Shown here one piece after another: positions 43,653-56,200 of a stretch of DNA of 64,000 nt. A model generated the notes under the pieces. The model saw nothing but the letters and a program-made list of their open reading frames with translations, made no database searches and was not told where the DNA came from. The DNA is from Lunularia cruciata (lineage: Eukaryota; Streptophyta; Marchantiopsida; Lunulariales; Lunulariaceae), in contig OX419756.1 of NCBI GenBank assembly GCA_948567375.1, positions 37,364,552-37,428,551 on the forward strand, in the 5' to 3' direction. A program made the translations under genes and the position numbers. Each line of letters opens with the position of its first letter. Position 1 is the stretch's first letter.

Positions 43653-45516
43653 TGTGACAACCCGGCAAATATCGCTTTTGTGGTAATCGGGTAAATAAAG
43701 TTTGTTCCCGCAAAGATACGATTCAGAATTGGTCAAATACAAAGTCAAATAGAAACATGTAGCTCTTCTTGGTTGTGTCTTTAGTCTCTCAGGTAGAAAC
43801 TACACCTAGAAGAGAGTAAAAAGCTTACAATCTTGACAACTCATCATGAATACATACACACATAATCACAACATAGCAAATTCTGTCCAAACAAATCTTG
43901 ATTGTGATGATTCAGATTCTCCCAAATACGGCACTTCACTGCAAAGAACGACTTTGCCTTAGAATTGTGTTCTACTCCTCCACTGAAGGCACAACTTCCT
44001 CGATCAAAATTGCCTTACATCAACTTTGTGTTGCACTCACAAATGCAAAATACCACCAACACTACAATTCCTCTCAGATCTGTTAAGGCATTGCTCCAAT
44101 GTACTTCACTTAGGATCAAACACACAAAATGAAGATCAAGGCTGCAGAATCCAACATCCACAGACACACTGACTTGCACTTTGAAATTCTCTACACACTC
44201 ACAAACACAGAATTGACTTCCTCTTTCATTTTTCTTAGCAACATTGCCTGCTCCTTCAATTCCTCAACTTGCTTCTGCAGTTCCTTCCCTCTTGACTCAC
44301 AACTTTCTTGCAACATCTTGAAAGTCTTCTTCTTCAAGACTGCATCCATCCGAAGTTCTTCAATTTCCTCATTTCTTTGGACTTCTCGCTCCTACAACCC
44401 CTTCACTTCACTCGGCAGATACTTCACCACCTGCAACTCATTTGTCACCTTTCTATGATCTTGGGGAATTACCCTCTATTGCTCCTTTAACAATTCCAAC
44501 AATGGGATGACAACCTTTGTTAGATATTGTATCCCACCAAAGTTCTCTTGGTCTTTGTCCCCGTCTTTGTACCTCGCCTCTTCCATCGGCTCCTTTTGCC
44601 GAAATTGCAATCTTCGTATCTTTAGAGACACTACTTCTGAGCTTTCTTCTTCCTTACCAATTGAACTTGGCCCCGCAGGGTACTCCTTCCATTTTTCTGG
44701 TCCCTTCTCTTCCACCACCAGGGCTACGCAATGATTTGTTGTTCCGAGTACTCTGTCAATCATCTCATGACAAGCTTTACTTACTCCAAGCACTTGCTGA
44801 ACCTTAGGTACCCCCTCACTCTCACTTCTAGACTCCTCACTTTGTAAAGTGAGTTCATCTTCTTCTGATTTCTCTCCTTGCGACTCTATCTCCCCTTCAG
44901 ACTCAGATTCCAATGATGCTTCTCTCACCATCTTCTTACTCTGCAGAACCAATCTTTGGGTCTTCCTTTGAATTGGAGGCGACTTTGCTTCTTTGGGTTT
45001 ACTACGCTTCTTCTTCTTTGGACTTGTGACTTCTTCCATCTTCCATATGTCCTAACATGCATTACTGCAGGATGACTACTCAGAGGAATTGGAAATTTAC
45101 TTGACATATTCAACTTGTCCCTACGCAATCACAATTTTATATTACCCCAAATTGCAGTCATCCTTCAGTCAATTTCAAAGTCAACTTCCGCTCTTTTGTG
45201 TGTTGCTGTCCTGTCACTATCAAGACATGCTTCTTCTACCTCTTCCGTTTCTTGAAGTGTACTTTCTTGCCACGTACCAAGGTTGTTAGACGGTCTTTAT
45301 ATCACCTTTGCTTCTCGATCCAAAGACAATGCTCTTTGGACTTCTTCCATTGTACCCCTCTTTTGAGTACCTCTATCATCGGATCTGATCTTGACTTCTT
45401 CAGATTTCCTCCAAAGTCACTTCCGTCCATTCTTTCTTTTGCAATTCAGCTTTTTGTGTTTACTTCTTCCCTCAAATGCTAATAAACAGAAAGAAACAAA
45501 AAATGTGGGCACCACA
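43653..45516 (-). mobile_element. Solo LTR, subfamily C, with two internal deletions
   Basis: 1864 bp minus-strand C LTR, ends TGTGACAACCCGG and TGGGCACCACA (plus strand). TSD is CCAAT/CCAAC (one change). Deletions lie near 44208 (the 3' module joins directly to the coiled coil) and near 45050 (the N-terminal domain is gone). The remaining gene part is open for 187 codons, 45039-44476 (linker and start of coil: TSPKKKKRSKPKEAKSP, YLTKVVIPLLELLKEQ). Confidence 0.82.
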
Positions 45517-46790
45517 CCAACGTATGAATTGAAGAGACAAGGCTACACAAGTTGAAGTTGTTGGTATAGGTGATGTGGAGGAGAATTGCAAAGGATAAAG
45601 ACTCAAATGCTTTACTTATTAGTCTCAAAACTCATTTAGATAGGAAGATATTGGAAGTGGAAGACAATAACTCAATTTGATAAGACTTAGTGAAATTATA
45701 AATAGATAAACTTTGGAAGGATGTAAGAGCAAAGCCCGAAGTAGATGACATAGGAGTACAAATATCTTCAGAGTTACCATTGGAGATATTAGAGAAGAGT
45801 AGGTCGGGAGATAAGGAGTTAGATAGATTACCTGCAAGCGGAATTGTAGATTTGGAAGAAGTAGTAGAATTGGTAGAGGAATTAGGAGTTATGAAACCCA
45901 AGACAGAGTAGTAGTGAGTGAGGTTACCTCGGGATTGGGATTGAAAGGCAAGGAAGAAGTAGACATTGGATTGGAGTAGTAACAATCTGAGATCTAAAGA
46001 GGTAGATATGAAGAGGTGCATTGTCATTTTGGATCTGTAGGTTAAAAGAGTTGTTAGGAGAGAGTATAGTTGTTAGTTACTGTCATTTGCTTCACTATTT
46101 AAAGGTGGCATTTGCAGTCATATGTTATTAAGTGCTCATTATTCCTGAGAATAGATAAAGCAAAGTGTTGTGAAGCAATGCTTGTCATTTGAGCTTAATT
46201 TCGAGTGTTAACTTTGTGTGTGTTTGTGAGTGTGTGGAGAAATTCAATCAGTATGTTTGTTGGATGCAAATTGCAAATCAGTGTGTTTGTTGGATGTTGG
46301 ATTCCATAACCTTGATCTTCATTCTATGTGTTTGATCCTAATTGAAGTGCAATCAAAGCAATACCTTGACAGATCGGAGAGGAATTGTAGTGTTGGTAGT
46401 AGTTTGCATTTGTGAGTGCAGTGCAGAGTTGATATGAAGCAATTTTGATCAAGGAAGTTGTGCCTTCAGTGGAGGGGTGGAACACAATTCTGAGTCAAAG
46501 TCATCTTTAGTGAAGTGCCATTTTTGGGAGAGCCTGAATCATCACAATCAAGATTGTTTGGAAAGATTTGATGGAGTTGTGATTAAGGAGTGTTAATTCG
46601 TGACAAGACTGCAAATCAATGCTTGTTACTCTCTTCTGGGTGTGGTTTCTACCTGAGAGACTAAAGATGCAACCAAGAAGAACTAAATTTTTACATTGCT
46701 TCATATTTGACCAATTCTAAATTGTATCTTTGCAGGAACAAACTTTACTTACTTGATTACCGCAAAAGTGATATTTGCCGGGTTGTCACA
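45517..46790 (+). mobile_element. E1 3' LTR, last part
   Basis: C-terminal end of the LTR gene (frameshifted and with stops, 45530-45980, ending VDIGLE). Then CTATTTAAAG (about 46095) and the conserved 3' module to GGTTGTCACA at 46790. The 3' end matches 29356. Confidence 0.82.
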
Positions 46791-47115
46791 ATTTGATCCT
46801 AAGTGAAGTGCAATTGGAGCAATGCCTTGATAGATCTGAGAGGAATTGTAGTGTTGGTAGTATTTTGCATTTGTGAGTGTATTGTAGGGTTGATGCAAAG
46901 CAATTTGGATCAAGGAAGTTGTACCTTCAGTGGAAGGGTAGAACACAATTCTGAGGCAAAGGTGCTTTGTAGTGAAGTAGTCATCTTTGGAAGGATCTGA
47001 ATCATCAAAATCAAAACTTTTTTAGACAAAAGTTGATGGAGTTATGATCAATGAGTGTTAATTTGTGACATGACAACGAGTCAGTGCTTGTTACTCTCCT
47101 TTTGGTGTGGTTTCT
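46791..47115 (+). mobile_element. LTR 3' module fragment
   Basis: 325 bp matching the inside of the 3' module ('tttgatcctaagtgaagtgc' to 'ttggtgtggtttct'). It lacks both ends, cut by E1 on the left and the A LTR on the right. No coding content. Confidence 0.75.
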
Positions 47116-49905
47116 TGTGGTGCCCACATTTTTTGTTTTTTTCAAAATAAAGGAGAAGAAGTGTATAGAGAAGTCGGATTGCGCCTGTATGGCCAAAGAA
47201 GGCGAAGAAAATTGGCTTTGGGATGAAACCCAAAGTAAAGTGCCTTCGGGTCATAAGGCGAAGTACTCGAAAATGCCCTGTCAGCATACAATACGAAGTA
47301 AATTGTCTTTGGATCGGGGGGAGCTCAACCCAAGGCAAAGACAGTCTAACAACCTTTCATCGGGGCAAGAAATTCAAGAAGGAGCCATTTCAAAACTAGC
47401 GGCTCATACGCGCGAAGGTTGATTGATAGTGACAGGTGCATGCCGGAGGTGTGATTTCTCGGTAGAAACTTGAAGCGACGGAAGATGAAGAAGTGCAACT
47501 CTATAAAAATTGAAACTGCAACGACAAAATGTCGAGCAATTTTCCTTTGCCATTGAGGAGTCATCTTGCAGGTGATCGGGGAAAGGGAAATAAAGTTGTA
47601 CTTGGGTTAGTGCGCAAGGGAGAAGTCACGAGAGAGAAATCGAGAGACAATAAGAAAGCATAAGAGATGGGAGGAGCAAAGAAAAACTCTGAATTCATAG
47701 TGAGAAATCATGCAATTTGGAGATTAGATGTAGTAGCAAGGATCGAAGTCTTGAGCCAACTTCGGATCACCTTTTTGGCATGGAACTGGAACGTAAGTTT
47801 TCTAGGATTCATGACAGAAATCATCGAGGGTAAGTGTCTCGATGGTCCCAAGGAAGAAGGGAAGAGAGGAAATCCGGCTCGCTAGACAGAGTCGGATTGG
47901 AGACTCGTACTCGGGAAGGAGGTGGGTTTGGAGCAGGGAGCCACGTTCTTGGGGAAAGGAGAGATAGCCCAAGAAACACAAGAGGTGAGAGATGCCTTCT
48001 CGTCGAAGAGAACGAAGAATGGGTACAAAGTTGAGAGCTACAAAGACCCTATGAAGAGAGGAATTGTGAGTGCACTAATGGCCATCCTGAAGCCGGAGAG
48101 AACCACTTATGTGATGAAACACCAAGCGGTGTTCTTTCACAAGCTATTTGCAGGAGAACCAATCAATTGGGCAAGGTGTTTTCACGAGAGAACAAGGCAG
48201 ATGGTGTGGAATCTGTGGGATAAGTTGCCTCCACACTACATCGTACCATTTGCAGCACATTTCTACCTTGGGTTGAATTTGCTCAATTTGGCGGAGCGCA
48301 ATAGAATGGTGTCTCATTTCCATCCTGACTTGAGAAGAGAAGTCAACGTGGAGGAGCAGCAATACATTCTCCAAATCCGGAGCACGGATGACTACTACGC
48401 AAAGACAAGGAAAAACGTGGAGGTCGTGGTAAGTACTCCGACGAAGAAGAGAACTCGGCACACAGAAGCCAAAGAAAACAAGAAACCTCGTAAGATGCAG
48501 AAAAATAACCCGAGGCGAGGGATGGTGGTGATTGAGTCAGAAGATGAAGACTCAGAAGGCAAAGCCAAGCTCAAGACGGAGCACTCGGAATGTGAGGAGG
48601 AACTTGAGCTGACACTGCAGAGCGGAGATACTAGCAGTGACAGTGAAGACGGTGGAGAAATGACCTCGGCACCAGCGGCTGAAGAATACAAAGAAGAAGT
48701 GCAAGCAGAAGTAGAAGCCGAAGACAATGCGGCGCTAGAAGACAAAGTACCGGTGCTCAAGGAGAAGAAGATCACAGTACAGCGAGGAGTTCGCTCGAGA
48801 CGTAAGGTGAAGTGTGAGGTGGGGCCGAGTAAAGTGAAGGAAGAGGCAAAAGACAGCACGAGTAGTGAGGCATCAATTCCGATACGAAGACTTCAGCGAA
48901 GAAGGCGCTTATCAGGAGAACATGAGGAGAAACAAGAAATTACTCCGTGGGAGGAAGAAGTTGCCAGTGAGGGAGTAGAGTACCTGCAAGAGGTAGTATG
49001 CCCGCTGTTGGTGAAGTTGGAGAAAAAGAAGAAGGAGATGCAGTCGACTTGTCCAGAAGTAAAGACTGTATTGCAGGTGGTAGCAAGATTAGAAGATGAG
49101 AACTCAGAGTTGAAGAGGAGTATAACTTGAGGTGAGACAGAGAGAGAAGTACTGCGAGCAGAAGCATTAGAGAGAAGTCAGGTAATTGAAGACCTGAAGA
49201 GAGAAGTGAGCTATCAAGAGGATCTTGCAAGGAAGAGTGGCAGTCGCAGGAAATTGTTGTTCAATGCTCATTATTTCTGAGAATAGATAAAGCAAAGTGC
49301 TATGAAGCAGTGCTCGTCGCTTGAGCTTGATTTCGAGTATCAACTTTGCAATTGTGTTTGGGAGTGTTTGGAGAAATTCAAAGTGCAAGTCAGAGTGCTT
49401 GTTGGATGTTGGATTCCGTAGCCTTGATCTTCATTTTGTGTGTTTGATCCTGAGTGAAGTGCAATTGAAGCAATGCCTTGACAGATCTGAGAGGAATTGT
49501 AGTGTTGGTAGTATTCTGCATTTGTGAGTGTAGTGTGAAGTTGATGTGAAGCAATTTTGATTGAGGAAGTTGTGCCTTCAATGGAGGGGTGGAACACGGT
49601 TCTGAGGCAAAGTCGTTTTGCAGTGAAGTGCCATTTTCGGGAGAGCTTGAATCATCACAATCAAGATTGTTTGGAAAGAATTGAAGGATTTGTGATTATG
49701 GAGTGTTAATTTGTGACAAGACTGCGAGTCAGTGCTTGTTACTCTCTTCTGGGTGTGGTTTCTACCTGAGAGATTAAAGATGCAACCAAGAAGAACTACA
49801 TTGTTACTGTTTGCTTCGTATTTGGACATTTCTGACTCGTATCTTTACGGGAACAAACTTTACTTACCCGATTACTGCAAAAGTGATATTTTCCGGGTTG
49901 TCACA
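47116..49905 (+). mobile_element. LTR, subfamily A, with internal deletion or fusion
   Basis: Intact 5' end (TGTGGTGCCCAC) and 3' end (CCGGGTTGTCACA) but only 2790 bp. About 1 kb is lost at about 49235, joining the coiled coil to the 3' module. Flanks do not match (TTTCT left, ATAGA right), so the two halves may come from different insertions. TATA-like CTATAAAA is at 47501. Confidence 0.8.
47529..49236 (+). pseudogene. LTR-encoded coiled-coil protein, best-preserved N-terminal half
   Basis: ATG at 47529 (MSSNFPLPLRSHLAGD). Only a stop near 47661 and a CGC TAG (W to stop) near 47884 interrupt it before 49130, giving a 400-codon run from 47922. It shows the N-terminal domain (GATFLGKGE, NGYKVESYKDP, AVFFHKLFAGEPINWARC, LPPHYIVPFAAHFYLGL, DLRREVNVEEQQYIL), a serine/glutamate linker (ESEDEDSEGKAK) and the first 60-70 residues of the coil. 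The deletion removes the remainder. This is the best template for a homology search of the unknown domain. Confidence 0.75.
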
Positions 49906-51853
49906 ATAGAGTACTTGTCACGAGTATTTTTCCTTTGCTAGTACAATTACAAAAGAAGAGAGACAATTGAAGCAAGATCACTCAAGAATGAAGGATGAAT
50001 TTGCAGTATATTAGTGTTGAAAATCTGGAGTTGAGAAGGACGTTGAGTCAGAGAGAGTGTGAGTTGGTAGAGCTTTGGACTGACATAGAGCTAAAGAGAA
50101 AGGAGATTGAGAGTCTAACAAAAGACATTGTAAAGAGAGGCAAAGCCATGGCAAAGCAAGAAGAAGATTGGAAGGAGCAATTAGTGAAGTCTGAAGCCTT
50201 GCATGCAGAAGTGCATAATACATGCATAGAAGTGATACATCTGAAGACAATGACTGCTATTATGGGTCAAAAGTTGGAAAGTTTGAAGGCCAATGCAATA
50301 GAGAAAGATTGGTCTTGGCAACAAGAGTTGGCTAAGCGCAATAGAGAAGAAGAATGAATGCATGGGTTGGTCAAAGGAATGGAAGAAGAACTTAAGCAAA
50401 GTGAAGGAGAAAAGAAGCACTAAAGGCCAAGTTGGAAGATGAGGTGAAGATGTATCGTGAAGAGCTATTAGCAGAGAGAGAGAAGTTGCATACGCCAAGA
50501 AGAGAGGCAAGCAAAGATATTGTTGTAAGAATGAAGGCAATGTTAGGAATGATGGTTGAAGTTCAATTGGAGGAAGCAAGACTGGACAAATTGAAGTTGT
50601 TAGTGCATGAAACAAGGAAGAAGAAAACAAACGACATTCAATTGAGAAAGCAAACGACATTCAATTGAGCAAGTTGTTGATTCACTTGAGAGATTGAGTA
50701 GATAGGAAGATATTAGAAGCAAAAGTCAATGTGTGTCTTAGGTTGGACTTAGTACATTCAGAATTGGAGAGACTTTGTAGATCTATGAAGTTAGAAACAA
50801 AGTCCAAAGTGGCTGAAGTAGGAGTGCAGGTATCTTTAGGTGAGTTCCTTGAGATATTAGAGAAGAGTGGGTCAAGAGATAACAATTTAGATAAGTTACC
50901 TACCAATGCAATTGTAGTTCAAAGTAAAGAAGTAGTAGAAATAGCAAAGGAATTAGTAGAATTAGATAGACCCAAAGAAGGAGCAATACTTGAAGGATTG
51001 TCTAGTTTGGAAGCCAAAGTCAAAGTAGACATCGGATTGGATTAGAATAATTTAGGGATAGGAAGAGGCAAATATGAAGAGGTGGATTGTCATTTCGGAT
51101 TTGTAGGTTGGTTAAGTTGTTAAGAATCAGTTTAGGAAGTTAGATAGTTGTCAAGAGCTCTGCCTATTTAAACAAGGCCTTTGGAATAAAATGTTGTTTA
51201 GTATTCCAAATTTCTAAAGAAAGATAAAGCAAAGTGTTGGTCTTAGTGCTCGTTGCTTGAGCTTAATTCCAAGTCTCAATTTTGTGTGTGTGCTTGTGAG
51301 TGTTGAGAGAAATTTGAAGTGCAAGTCAATGTGCTTGGTAGATATTGGATTCCACAACCTTGATCTTCATTTTTTGTATTTGATCCAATTGTCCAATTGT
51401 GAAGTGCAATTGGAGCAATACCTTCACAGATCTGAGAGGAATTGCAGTGTTGGTATTATTTTGCATTTGTAAGTGCAGTGTAGGGTTGATGAAAAGCTAT
51501 TTTTATCATGGAAGTTGTGCCTTTAGTGGAGGGATGGAACAAAATTTTGGGGCGAAGGTGCTTTGTAGTGAAATAGCCATCTTCAAAAGGATTTGAATCA
51601 TCACAATCAAGATTTGTTTGGAGAGAATTTGATGGAGTCATGATAAGTGAGTGTTAATTCGTGACAAGACAGCGAGTTAGTGGTTGTTACTCTCTTTTGG
51701 GTGTGGTTTCTACCTGAGAGATTAAAGACACAACCAAGAAGAACGACTTGTTATCATTTGTCTTCTTATTTGAACATTTTTGATTTGTATCTTTATAGGA
51801 ACAAACTTTATTTGCTTGATTACCACAAAAGTGATACTTGTTGGGTTGTCATA
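49906..51853 (+). mobile_element. LTR, C-like, right part
   Basis: Starts inside the gene (coiled coil 49995-50640: EWREC-like heptads, NLQYISVENLELRRTLSQ, AKQEEDWKEQLVKSEALH). The C-terminus is open for 104 codons, 50731-51045 (VDIGLD), and the 3' module ends TTGGGTTGTCATA at 51853. The left part is missing. The following bases are GCACA and no PBS follows, so it is not an intact 5' LTR. Confidence 0.75.
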
Positions 51854-52084
51854 GCACATTTCTAATGTTACCTATTTGGTAACCCCTTTACTCTCATTAT
51901 TGATCATCAGCCATTAAAGTGGTTAATGGAGTCCAACAAGCTTTTAGGGAGGGAGGCTTTCATGATGGGCTCTGATTTTATAGGAGTATGATTTCATGGT
52001 TATTCATAGACCTGGAGTGGTGAACCAAGATGCAGATGGGTTGAGTAGAAACTTATGTCCCAACCAGCAGGATCAGACTAGAGC
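51854..52084 (+). pseudogene. Gypsy RNase H fragment
   Basis: LIIDHQPLKWLMES, then (one frame over) VIHRPGVVNQDADGLSRN. These are the third RNase H aspartate motif and the conserved DGLSR end of a Ty3/gypsy pol, different from E1, D and F. It carries stops and is truncated at both sides by LTRs. Confidence 0.75.
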
Positions 52085-53239
52085 ACCTCTTCATATTTGC
52101 CTCTTCAAATCTCAAATCTGTAACCGTCCCAATCCGATTTCTACTTTGACTTTGGCATTCAGTCCCAACGATCCCTCTATAATTTCACCATCCTTTGTTC
52201 TATCTAATCCTACTTCTAACTCTTCTATTTCTATAATTTCTTCACAACAACCTACAATTGAGATCTAAGTTAATCGTTCTAACTCTTTATCTCTTGACCC
52301 ACTCCTCTCAAAGGTTTCAGAGAACAACTCCGAAGACACGTGTATCCCTACTTCTACAACATCGGGTCTTTGTACTTCTTGTACCTCACTACAAAGTTTA
52401 GCTAACTCCGTTCTAACAAGATCTAGTCTAAGACACAGATTTTTTCCTACCTCTAACATCTTCCTATCAACACAATCTCACAGACAAATAAATAGATTAT
52501 TCAACTCCGTGTCCTTTTGCCTTTCTCTTACGCATCTCTTGCACTAATAACTTCAGCTCTCGCAATCTTGCCCCTTCAAGTTTACCTTCAACTTCCATGC
52601 TCAGCATGGCTTCATTGACAACTCATCAGCTTCTCCTACAACCATAAGCTTCTCCTTCTTCCTTTCTTCCTCCAATTCACTCCGATACATCTAGAGCTCG
52701 TCTTCAAATTCAGCCTTCAATGCCTCCTTCTCCTTTTGATTCATAAAGATTTGCTCCTCTACCTCCCTCACCAATCCTCGCAACCAATCTTCTTCTCTAC
52801 TGTGCTCCACTAACTCTTGTTGCCAAGCTTGATCTTTCTCCACTACTTTCTTCTTGAGACTCTCCGACTCTTGCTCCATCACCACGGTAATTGCTTTTGA
52901 GTGAATTAACTCTACATGCGCATCTACAATTTCTACTTTCAACACTGCAACCAACGTAGTCATCTCCTTTGCCTCCTCATGACTCTTGGCTAACTCCTCC
53001 CTTGTCACCTCAAAGTGCATACTCCAAAGAACCTCCTCAACCCAAAGTTCTTTGACTTCCATCTCCACACTCGTCAATTTACTTTGCAACAACAAAGTTT
53101 CCGCACTCCAAGTCTTCACTTCTACCAATTCATCCGGCACCTTGAGATTTGCAATAACCATCTCCATCTTCTTCTACTATAGCAATGTCAACAGCGGATA
53201 AACTACTTTAGACAAATAGTCCACTCCTTTGCACCTTGC
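52085..53239 (-). mobile_element. LTR, C-like, reverse, 3' part
   Basis: Continues from 57007. It holds the coiled coil (open for 158 codons, 53167-52691: KTWSAETLLLQSKL, KEKEALKAEFEDEL) and the C-terminal piece 52459-52265 (LRLDLVRTELAKL, VQRPDVVEVGIHV). The 3' module is missing beyond the first 40 bases, replaced by the gypsy fragment. Confidence 0.75.
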
Positions 53240-53244
53240 ATCAT

Positions 53245-56200
53245 TGTGACAACCCGACAAATATCACTTTTGCGGTAATCAGGTAAGTAAAGTTTGTTCC
53301 CGTAGAGATACAAGTCAAAAATTTCTAAATACAAAGCAAAGTAACAATTTTAGTTCTTCTTTAGTCTCTCAGGTAGAAACCACACCCAGAAGAGAGTAAC
53401 AAGCACTGATTTGCAGTCTTGTCACAAATGAACACTCCTTAATCGCAACTCCAACAAATCTTTCTAAACAATCTTGATTGTGATGATTCAGGCTCTCCCA
53501 AAAATAGCACTTCACTACAAAATGACTTTGCCTCAGAATTGTGTTCCACCCCTCCACTGAAGGCACAACTTCCTTGATCAAAATTGTTTCACATTAACTT
53601 TGCATTGCACTCACAAATGCAAAATACTACCAACACTACAATTCCTCTCAGATCTGTCAAGGCATTGCTTTGATTGCACTTCACTCAGGATCAAACACAC
53701 AGAATGAAGATCAAGGCTGTGGAATCCAACATCCAACAAGCACATTGACTTGCACTTTAAATTTCTTCACACACTCACAAACACAAGTACAACGTTGATA
53801 CTTGGAATCAAGCTCAAGCGACGAGCATTGCTTCACAGCACTTTGCTTTATCTATTCTTAGAATTATGAGCACTGAACAACATTTCTCTTTGAATGCCAC
53901 TCTTAAGTAGTGAAGCAATCGATAGTTCTAACAACTATACCGTTCTACAACAACTTTTCTAACCTGTAGATCAGAAATGACAATGCACCCCTTCATATCT
54001 GCCTCTTCAAATCTCAAAACTGTTACTTATCCAATCCAATGTCTACTTTGTCATTGGCTTTCAAACCCAAACCTGAAGTACGTTTACTTCCTACTACTCT
54101 GTCCACGGGTTTCATATCTTCTACTTCTTCTACCAGATCCAGCAATTCTCTTTCTTGATCTGAAATTGCATTAGTGGGTAATCTATCTAACTCCTTATCT
54201 CCCGACCCTTTCTTCTCTAATGTCTCCACCGGTAATTCCAAAGACATTTGCACTCCTATGTTATCTACTTCAGGTTTTGCTCTAACATCTTTCCAAAGTT
54301 TTTCTATCTCTATTTTCACTAAGTTTAATCTAATCAAAATGTTGTCTTCTACCTCTAAGATCTTCATATCTACACGAGTTCTGAGACTAATTAACAAGGC
54401 ATTCAAATCGGTGTCCTTTGCCTATCTTTGCCTCATCTCTTGCACCAACAACTTCAACTTGTGTGGCCTCGTCTCTTCAATCCAAATGCTGGCCTCTGTA
54501 CTTAACATTGCATTCATCCGGAAGACTATCTCCTTCAAAGGCTCCAATCTCATCTTCCGCTCTCGTTCTCGATCCACAAGCCAGTCCTCCCTGTACATTG
54601 CCAATTCTACTTCAAACTCAACTTTCACCGTCTCCTTCTCCTTCTCCTTCTGTACAACTCTCTCCTCCTGATTACGAAGTAACTCTTGTCATCTTTCTTC
54701 TTCTCTTTATTGTGCTGCCAGCTCTTGTTGCCAAAGTTGCTTCTTCTCCTCGACACTCTCCATCACCCTATTGAGCTCCTGATCCTTTGCAGCTACTCTC
54801 ACCATAGCATGGATAACCTCTACTCTTGAATCAGCAAATTGCTGCTTCAAGATTTAGTACTTGTCTCTCCCTTGCTATGTCACTCTTCTTCACAAGATCC
54901 TCTTGATAATGCACTTCTCTCTTCAGGTCTTCAATTAACTGACTTCTCACTACTACCTCCGCTCGTAGTACTTCCCTTTCTTCCTCACCTCGGGTTATAC
55001 TCTTCTTCAACTCCGAGTTTTCTTCTTCTAATCTTGCCAACACCTGCAATACAATCTTTACCTCTGGACAAGTTGACTGCATCTCCTTCTTCCTGTACTC
55101 CAACTTCACCAACAGAGGACACACCACCTCCCGCAAGTACTCGACTCCATCACTCGGGGTTACTTCTTCTTCCGCGGCCACTTCTCTTCTTACTTCTTGT
55201 TCACCCAATACTCGCCTTCTCCTCTGCAGTCTTTGTATCGGAATGGACGCCTTGCTTCCCAAGCTTTCATGTGCTTCTTCCTTCACCGTACTCAGACCTG
55301 CATCATACTTTGCCTTATGTCTCAAGCAAACTCCTCTCTGCACTGCAATCTTCTTCTCTTTGGGCTCAGTTACTTCGTCTTCCAACTGTGTGTTGTCCTC
55401 GGCTTCAATTTCTGCCTGCACTTCTTCTTCTTTTGCAATAGTTGGTGCCGATGTCATTTCTCCTCCTTCATTGCTATTGCTACTCGTATCTCCACTCTGT
55501 AGTGTTAGCTCGGGTTCCTCCTCGTGTTCCGAGTCTTCGGTCTTGAGCTTGGCATCACCTTCCAAGTCTTCATCCTCTGACTCGATCACCACCATACCTT
55601 GCCTCGGGTTGCCTCTCCTGGTCTTCCGGGGTTTCTTCATGTCTTCGGCTTTGCCTTGCTGACTTCTCTTCTTCAAATTTGGAGTACTCACTTTGATTTC
55701 CACGTTCTTCCCTGTCTTTGTATAGTAGTCATTGGTGCTCTTGATTTGCAAAATGTACTGCTGCTCCTCAACATTGACCTCCTTTCTCAGATCAGGATGG
55801 AAGTGTGACACCATCCGAGTTTGCTCCACCGAGTTTAGCAAATTCAACCCAAGGTAGAAATGTGTTGCAAACTGCACGATGTAGTGTGGACGTGATTTAT
55901 CCCGCAAATTCCACACCATTTGTCTCGTTCTCCCATGGAAACAGCTTGCCCAATTGATTGGTTCTCCTCCAAAAAACTTGTGAAAGAACACCGCTTGGTG
56001 TTTCATCACATACGTGGTTCTCTCCGGCTTCAGGATGGCCTCAGTGCACTCAAAATTCCTCTCTTCACAGGGTCTTTGTAGCTCTTGACTTTATACCCAT
56101 TCTTCATCCGCTTTGACAAGATTGCATCTCTCACTTCTTAGGTTTCTTGAGCTATCTCTCCCTTCCACAAGAACGTGGCCCCCCGCTCCGAGCCTGCTTC

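Larger units (their letters stand above)
5402..46790 (+). mobile_element. E1: Ty3/gypsy (Tat/Athila-like) element with giant LTRs
   Basis: E1 is the only copy with an internal region. Its order is 5' LTR (5402-7828 plus 28253-29356), tRNA-Asp-type PBS at 29364, decayed gag, protease, RT, RNase H and integrase (30080-37280), PPT at 37371-37384, and 3' LTR starting TGTGGTACCC at 37385. The 3' LTR ends at 46790 once two C LTR insertions are set aside. Gene order with integrase last, and RT and IN motifs, place it in Ty3/gypsy. PBS and gag style suggest the Tat/Athila side. Stops occur in every domain, so it is dead. About 270 bp of the 5' LTR start are missing, so the left TSD is lost; the bases after 46790 are ATTTG. 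It is split by D, a B LTR and two C LTRs. Confidence 0.85.

Noticed and set aside
53245-53300. Shared TGTGACAACCCG sequence as a regulatory operator or palindrome
   Set aside because: It is simply the LTR 3' terminus in reverse orientation, seen at every copy end.
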